This document shows positions 58,296 through 64,000 of a DNA stretch of 64,000 nucleotides, piece by piece (positions within the stretch are counted from its first letter, which is position 1; the number at the start of each line of letters is the position of its first letter). Origin of the DNA: Primulina eburnea (Eukaryota; Streptophyta; Magnoliopsida; Lamiales; Gesneriaceae); assembly GCF_022965805.1 (NCBI RefSeq), contig NW_027331346.1, positions 62,001-126,000 of the forward strand, written 5' to 3'. A model generated the notes under the pieces. It was given only the letters and a program-made list of their open reading frames with translations. It was not told the origin of the DNA and did no database searches. The translations under genes and the position numbers were made by a program.

Positions 58296-59446
58296 AGAAA
58301 ATTGGTATAATCGGGCTGACGACGTTAAACCAAGCGCTTATTGGGAGGCAACCCAAATTTTTAGTTTCTTTATTGCATTTCTTCTTTGATTTTGCTTTTA
58401 CTTTTGTATTCTTATTTTAGGTTGTGTATTTTTGGTATAATGTGTTTTTATATCTTCCCAAATCTTATGAATCCCAATTGTGTTTTTCAGGATTAAAATT
58501 GGAGGAGAAAACAATTTATAAGAGTGCACACGTGCTGGAAGTATACTGCACCTACGGTGGTTGAAGACAGAAAACAAATAAATTTTCCAGTAGCCATACC
58601 GCACCCGCGGTGGTTTATAGAGCGCACCCGCGGTGGATGTTGAAGCAAACACAGAAAAATTTCCAGTAAGCAAAGCGCACCCGCGGTCACTTTGTTAGTG
58701 CACCCGCGCTGTATTTCCAGAACCCATACCGCAGCCGCGGTAAGTTATTAACCGCACCCGTGGTCGCAGAGGATTGAAAAACAAAAATTTCAATAGCAAC
58801 ACCACTCCGGCGGTACGCTTAGCATCGCACCCGCGGTCGCTGAAGGTCGAAAATAAAACAAATTCTATTAGCATCACCGCACCCGCAGTATGTTCTAGAC
58901 CGCTCCCGCGGTCGATGGTTTTAAAGTCTGAAACAGGCACACATTGGAGATAACGAAGAACAATTCTCCTCCACCTCTCATTCACTTCAAAATACTCACT
59001 CAAGAACGCATTCCACACTCGATTTTTTTCTCCCAAATACACATTTCCGGTCATTTCCCACTCCACACATTCATACCTTCAATCATTTCATCCAATATCT
59101 ATCTTCATTCCACAAAATCAACACCAAACCTAGGGTTTGAAAGGGGGCTCGAAAATTTCACCAAGAATTGATTGGGCTTCGATTTTGTTCTTCAAAGAAA
59201 CATTTCAACACTCAAGGTGAGCAATTCCATAATACATTTGCTTTCAAATTTGAAATTATTGGTGCTATTGGCTATGGAAGAGAATTGAATTTTAGTGGAG
59301 TATATTCGTGACACTGTTATTTGGATTGGTGTTTATATTGTTGAAGAGTAGTTATTGTGATTAACAAGTTTGAGGGAGTGAAAGAATTATCAAATTCAGT
59401 GAATTGGATTGAAGAGGAAGTTGGTTATTTGAAAGTGTTTGTAAAA
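58296..59446 (+). other. Non-coding region of G between pol and the downstream ORF
   Basis: Contains the Athila post-pol block GACGACGTTAAACCAAGCGC, then TTATTGGGAGGCAACCC (58318-58355), the GC-rich repeat array (58530-58920), and an AT/CA-rich leader. The last 300 bp before 59447 resemble a transcribed leader (GGTGAGCAATTCC near 59217 could be a splice donor context). No frame here is supported. Confidence 0.6.
58530..58920. repeat. Array of paired CCGCACCCGCGGT words in element G
   Basis: Eleven variants of (A/G)CGCACCCGCGGT are spaced as pairs about 23 bp apart, pairs recurring about every 60-75 bp, separated by spacers such as AAATTTTCCAGTAGCCAT. Each word is close to a palindrome (ACCGC and GCGGT arms, CCGCGG core). 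Similar words occur in the LTR at 50936-51030. Variants are consistent with decay of CG sites. Confidence 0.88.
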
Positions 59447-60597
59447 ATGCCTCCAAGAAAGAAACAATCAAAGGGTGCATCCTCATCTGCAAATTATGAT
59501 GCAAATAAGTTCTGGGATGAGAAGGCAGAGGAAAATTATGGCAAAATTCTGAATAAGAGCATTGTGAGAGAAAGGGATTTGACTTGAGCTACCCCCGAAC
59601 TGAAATAGGATTAATGCTTACTGCAAGGCATTGGGAGGAGTTTGGCTTGTAGGATGCGGTCATTTTGGTGGTACGAGAATTTTATGCTAACCTTAAGGTT
59701 AAGCATGATCACTTGAAAGTGTTGGTGCGAGGAAAGATGGTAGCTTTTGATGCTCATACCATCAACACGATGTATGGTATCCCTCACGTCATGCATGATG
59801 AATATGAAGAATATCGGAACGAGGAAGTGGATTACAATAATATTCTTCAGACTTTATGTATAGAGGGAGCATAGTGGTGCATGAGAGAAGATGTTCATTT
59901 AAGCTTGGCCAAATCTGATCTGAAAAATGTTGCCAAAGATTGGTATTCCTTCATTTCGGCTAGGACTAAGTCTACTGAACATAGTACCACCGTCATCAAA
60001 GAGAGGGCAATCCTGACTTTTTGCATCTTAACGGGAAAGACAATTGATTTAGGTCAATTGCTTCAGAACTCAATGTTAGAGTATGCAAAAGTTAACTCTC
60101 CTAGTGGCCTACTCAACCCTTCTCTTATCACAGACCTATGCCATTATGCGGGAGTAGCTTGGGCAGCAAATGAAGAGTTGTTGAAACCGAAAAATGCCAT
60201 TGTGGTAATTCAACCACATAGGTCACTGCAAGGTGAACAACATGAAGCACGTCGAATTCAGAGAGAATTCAACAGAAGAGCAGCAGAAAGACGTGATTAT
60301 GCTCAGGCTCAACAACCACAACCACAACAACAACAAGGAAATGTGCGAGATCGATTAACTCATTTGGAAGAGGAGTTGCGCCATCAACCTCAAGACATTG
60401 ACGAATTTCGGTTTAGGACCGATACATTCATGGAATATATGATGGACTTCACGTCTGTCTTGGCTCAAAAATTTCCATCGGCTTCCACATCTGGTAATCC
60501 ATTTCCGCAATCTCCACAGTGGCCGACCACATATTACCCGCCAGAGTACCACCCACCACAAGAAGGCGCAGATGATGAGGATGACAATGACCACTGA
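59447..60597 (+). pseudogene. Athila downstream ORF (putative plant transposon protein domain / env-position ORF), broken
   Basis: Starts MPPRKKQSKGASSSANYDAN. Stops and shifts near 59585, 59660 and 59872 split it into three pieces; the last, 59881-60597, is open for 238 codons. Core text: VAKDWYSFISARTKSTEHSTTV, RAILTFCILTGKTIDLGQLL, then a Q-rich spacer (QAQQPQPQQQQG) and an acidic tail ending ADDEDDNDH. This matches the domain labelled putative plant transposon protein in Athila/Ogre-type elements, in the position called env-like. Its role is unknown. I see no membrane span or signal peptide, so an envelope function is not supported here. Confidence 0.75.
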
Positions 60598-60869
60598 TTG
60601 TCATTGCCTGAGGTATGTGTATTCCCTTAACTTTCATGATCAATTACATCGAAAGTGATGCACATATTTAAGTTTGGGGGAGTTGTTATTATTTTATTTT
60701 GTGTGTTATTTTATTTTGTGTGTTCATTTATTTATTTAGTTTTATTTGAGTGTTTTACTTACTTTTGAGTTATTTGCTTGTGTGTTTGTAGTTGTCATAG
60801 TTATGAAAATTTTTGAAATGACCAATGATGAACAAGATTTGTGTATTGAGAAGAGAGGTCATACATTTC
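60598..60869 (+). other. 3' region of Athila element G with purine tract
   Basis: A purine-rich AAGTTTGGGGGAG (60670-60682) of the kind Athila elements carry downstream of the last ORF, followed by T-rich, TGTGTG-rich DNA. No 3' LTR follows because element F interrupts at 60870. The rest of G should lie beyond the window. Confidence 0.6.
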
Positions 60870-63628
60870 TGTAACGTCCCGAAAATTTGAAGTTCCACGT
60901 GAACCACATGCATGCAAGTTATTAAATCTCTTTGGTATTTTATTTAATTATTTTAAAGCATTAAATGCATGTTTATCTCATTAAATTGTGTTTAATTATT
61001 TTTATGCATTTTATGCATAATTCATGCATGATAGGATTTAATTCATGAAATTTTAAAAGTTCATGCAATCTAGGTTTTGATTAAATTAAGGGTTTAATTA
61101 TTTTTATGCATTTTATGCATAATTATTGCATGACAGAATTTATTTCATGATATTTTTAGAAGTTCATGCATTAGGGTTTCTAGATGCATTTCATGCCCGA
61201 ACGAGGAACGGAGACTGGAGAATTTTCAGGAAAAATTATTTTATTACACGATTTATTTTTATAAATTAATATAAAGAGTTTTTAAGTGTATTTTTTTGAA
61301 AATGGGAATTTTTGGGTATTTTTACACGCCGAATATTAATTTTTAACATTACGCAAATTTTGTCGAATCGGGGGACTTTTTGAGGGTTCGGCTATTATTT
61401 TCAAAAACTTTCCAACACGAAATATATTACGGGAGTGTGTTTGGATTTTATGGGCCTACTTTTGGGCTTGTTGGGCTTAAAACATTTTTTTAGCTTTTAA
61501 ATGATAATTGTTAGCCCATTAAAGTTATTTTATTATTTAATTAACACTTAAACACCCCCTTAACCTAAACCTAAACTCCACTCAGCCGACACACTCCTAT
61601 CCTCAACAATTCTCCTCGCTTTATTCACCACCAACCCCAAGAAGGCCTCGGTTCTTGCTTCTTTTTGCACCCAAGGATCTCCGGCGCTCCTCTCTTCATT
61701 CTTCTCACGATTTTACATTTACCAGGCGTGCTTTGTATCATTATTTCTGCATCATACATGTATCATATACTGATGAATGTTTTTATGCATGATATGTTTC
61801 GATCCAGCCCTATACATAACAGATGGTTTCGGTCTTCACACGTTCACGCTATCTTTTCATTTGTGCTCACGTTTTCTGGTTTTGGTGCAAGGGGCCGCTG
61901 TAGTGTAATGGTATTGGGCTGTCCAGATCATCGTTTTTAAGGTTTGCGTGATGGTGTGCGCAGCTGATCGGGTACGGTTGTAGTCGGTGAGTGCCGATCG
62001 AGTGTGTGGCTTGTGTGGGTTCGATCCATGCTTTCCTGCTACACCAGTTGTGTGAGGGCCTTCTCCAGCCCTGGACCAGACCCTGGTGATTCTCAGATGG
62101 GGTCTTGAAGGGCTCGAACCACGTTGGTGTCGTCGGAACAAACGATCAAGCCACGTTGGAAAGGGTAGTCTCGGTAGGGGGTTGTTGTCATTTCTTGGTT
62201 CTTATGAGTCAACCGCATGCATGGGGTGGGTGTCTTGGTTCAGGGGCGTTCCTTGGGGTCTGGTCTAGGTCCACAGTAGGCTGGTTCATGGCTGGTGCGA
62301 CGGGCATAGCTTGTGGCGTGAGTTTTGGGGAGAAAGGTTTACATGAGGTGGCTAAATAGGATAGGACCGAGAGGTTTGGGCATTTCTGGAAATATCAGCC
62401 GTGAGTTGGAAAGTTTAATGACATTGTTTTAGGACCTTTTAAGTGTTTTTAAGATATGGTAAAAAGTTGGGAATAATTTGATTGAGTTTCGGTTCAATTC
62501 GGGTTAAAACCGGGACCTCGGTCTAAGTTTTAAACAAATCGGTTAAGTTATGAAATGGGCTCGGGATATGTCTAAGAATGTTTTTAAATATGTTTTGGAA
62601 CAATTTAAGGATTTTGTAAGCTTCGGGTCAATTTTAGAGGTCCAGGGGTAAAACGGTAATTTTTGGGTTTCTAGGGGCAAAATGGTCATTTTGCACCCGG
62701 GGTGAGATTTTGGTCATGGCAGCGCCCTGAGCACAAAATTATGATATTTAAAATGTTTATGCATCATGTTTACGATTTTTACGCAAGTATGATAAATACG
62801 GTGCATGCTTGGTTTAAAGGAAAAATTATGTATATGCATGTTTTTATTAAGTGATGAATATGATGACCCGTTTTGAAGGAAGTGATTTAGTTGTGACTAA
62901 CACGATGACATGATGACATGTAAGGCCCGGGCTCAGTGGGCGGGTAATGCCGTCTCTGATGACCCTCGCCGCCGGGTACCGCGGTTACACGTAGATGGAT
63001 CCATCAAGTGACATGATGACATGATAACACGAAAGTCACAGCTAATGAACGGAATTCAAATTAAGATTTTAACACGTATATGCTGATACGATGATACATG
63101 TTATTACCATGTTTTGACAGGTCACAGTTACGCATACGCATTGATAACATGATGAGACATGTTTTGACACGATACCATTTTACACGACACGCTTATGTTC
63201 ATGTTTTTAAGCTCATGAAATGTATGTTGATTATACTATTTTTCACTGCTGTGTGCTACGTATATGTACTCGTTATTACTGGTACAGGTGTGTTGAGTCT
63301 TTAGACTCACTAGGCGTGTGTGATGCAGGTGAGCATTTTGAGAAGGAGACAGGAGGTGCGAACTCTGAGTAGGCAGTCCTGGTGCGGTGACATAACCCGA
63401 GGACCGCGCATTTTTCCGCATTTTGAGTGTTGGTTTTGGAGAGGAGTTAAACATTTTGTTTACGTCGAGGATTTTCATGATTTTTACTCATTTACGTTTA
63501 CGTCGATGTTGGTTATTTTTAACTGCGATATTTTCATTGTTAAATAAATATGATCATTTTAAATGCTAAATTTTAAAATGAGAGCTCAAAAAAAAAAGTT
63601 CCGCATTTTAAAACGAGTAGACGTTTCA
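60870..63628 (+). mobile_element. Element F: 5' LTR (same family as solo LTR E), continues off the window
   Basis: 2,759 bp from TGTAACGTCCCG to TAGACGTTTCA, followed two bases later by a tRNA-iMet primer site, so this is the 5' LTR of a plus-strand gypsy element. It carries the shared blocks in sense orientation: GGTACCGCGG and GGATCCAT (about 62978-63003), GAGTCTTTAGACTC (63295-63308), GCAGGTGAGC (63326-63335), CCGAGGACC (63407-63415). A stretch of about 85 bp starting GTTTAATTATTTTTATGC is duplicated (60990 and 61092), unlike in E. ORFs inside are not supported as genes. Confidence 0.92.
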
Positions 63629-63630
63629 GT

Positions 63631-63642
63631 TGGTATCAGAGC
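63631..63642 (+). other. Primer-binding site of element F (tRNA-iMet)
   Basis: TGGTATCAGAGC two bases after the LTR end. Confidence 0.92.
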
Positions 63643-64000
63643 AAGGGTCCTATATAGGGTTGTGTCACCGCCAGCTTCTGCCGCTCAGTCTTCAAGCCTC
63701 AAGTCTGTAAACTTTTATGATTTAAATGTTTTAATGTTTCTAATGCTATCACCTGCATGTTTACATGATATACGTTTTACAGTACATGTTTATCTCTTAG
63801 TATGTTTTGAGATTAGATGTTTGAAAATTTTTATGCATATTGCGACATGAGTTGAGAAATCATATGATTTTCATGCATACTGGTTTTGTGGTAGAATTGG
63901 ACATGATTAGGAATTTGGCTATTGGGCGTTAGGAAATGGTTGAAAATGATTTGACTAAATTTATTTGTGGTTAGTAGTACTCATGTTTTATTTTTTGGGT
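63643..64000 (+). other. Leader of element F, before gag
   Basis: Untranslated leader of F downstream of the primer site. No gag start is seen before the window ends; in D and H gag begins roughly 240-315 bp after the primer site, so the gag ATG of F may lie just beyond 64000. Confidence 0.6.

Noticed and set aside
58530..58920. Regularly spaced repeats considered as a CRISPR-like array
   Set aside because: The words vary, come in pairs with similar spacers, and lie inside an Athila element of a plant genome.
59447..60597. Retroviral-type envelope protein in Athila G
   Set aside because: Only the position fits; no signal peptide or membrane span is seen, and the text matches the plant transposon protein domain instead.
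61857..62359. Frames in LTR F near 61.9-62.4 kb
   Set aside because: They lie in the LTR region equivalent to the non-coding GC-richer part of LTR E and show no shared protein between E and F.

Overview
The window is plant nuclear DNA, almost certainly from a eudicot. One host gene at the left end, a GT47 xyloglucan-galactosyltransferase-like glycosyltransferase (2269-3750, +), is followed by about 60 kb of nested transposable elements. Plant signatures are the GT47 family, Tekay/Del-type and Athila-type Ty3/gypsy elements primed by tRNA-iMet and tRNA-Asp, a PIF/Harbinger element, a Copia solo LTR, and hAT- and CACTA-type ends. I suspect an asterid, perhaps Lamiales, but only weakly.

Layout. 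1-4370: AT-rich intergenic DNA, a hAT-like non-autonomous element (421-1159, 8-bp target duplication), a 17-bp perfect inverted repeat, then the GT47 gene with TATA box and leader. 4371-6229: exon-like fragments of an unidentified host gene (minus). 6233-10132: PIF/Harbinger copy 1 (TTA duplication; ORF1 open, transposase broken). 10400-24030: a stack of LTR elements, each inside the previous one: A, B, C, D, and solo LTR E inside the D LTR. D keeps an open gag but an eroded pol and stops abruptly near 24030.

24031-40809 repeats the 4435-11978 segment head-to-tail: host-gene fragments, the same Harbinger insertion, and the same A and B insertions at the same target sites. Later insertions differ. 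Copy 2 carries a complete but dead Tekay element H (28433-38785) inside its Harbinger and lacks C, D and E. Element B is complete here (40404-50201, ATTAG duplication): about 3.7-kb LTRs flank only 318 bp of internal DNA, and its left LTR holds a Copia solo LTR (42908-44896). LTR A resumes at 50207 and is cut at 50758 by an Athila element G. G has LTR, tRNA-Asp primer site, gag, a CACTA fragment, pol and a downstream transposon-associated ORF, and is itself interrupted at 60870 by the 5' LTR of element F, which runs off the window.

The points most worth a second look are: (1) the duplication and its junction inside D, either an unequal exchange between different haplotypes or a haplotype-duplication assembly error; (2) a conserved three-part module (14-bp palindrome, CAGGTGA, CCGAGGACC) shared by the LTRs of the otherwise different families A, B, C, E/F and H; (3) a candidate 173-nt spliceosomal intron between nucleocapsid and protease of H; (4) arrays of short palindromic or paired GC-rich units in several unrelated LTRs, in three cases upstream of a candidate TATA; (5) the almost coding-free but structurally complete element B. 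No RNA genes, CRISPR arrays or organelle inserts were seen. Percent-divergence statements are by-eye estimates.
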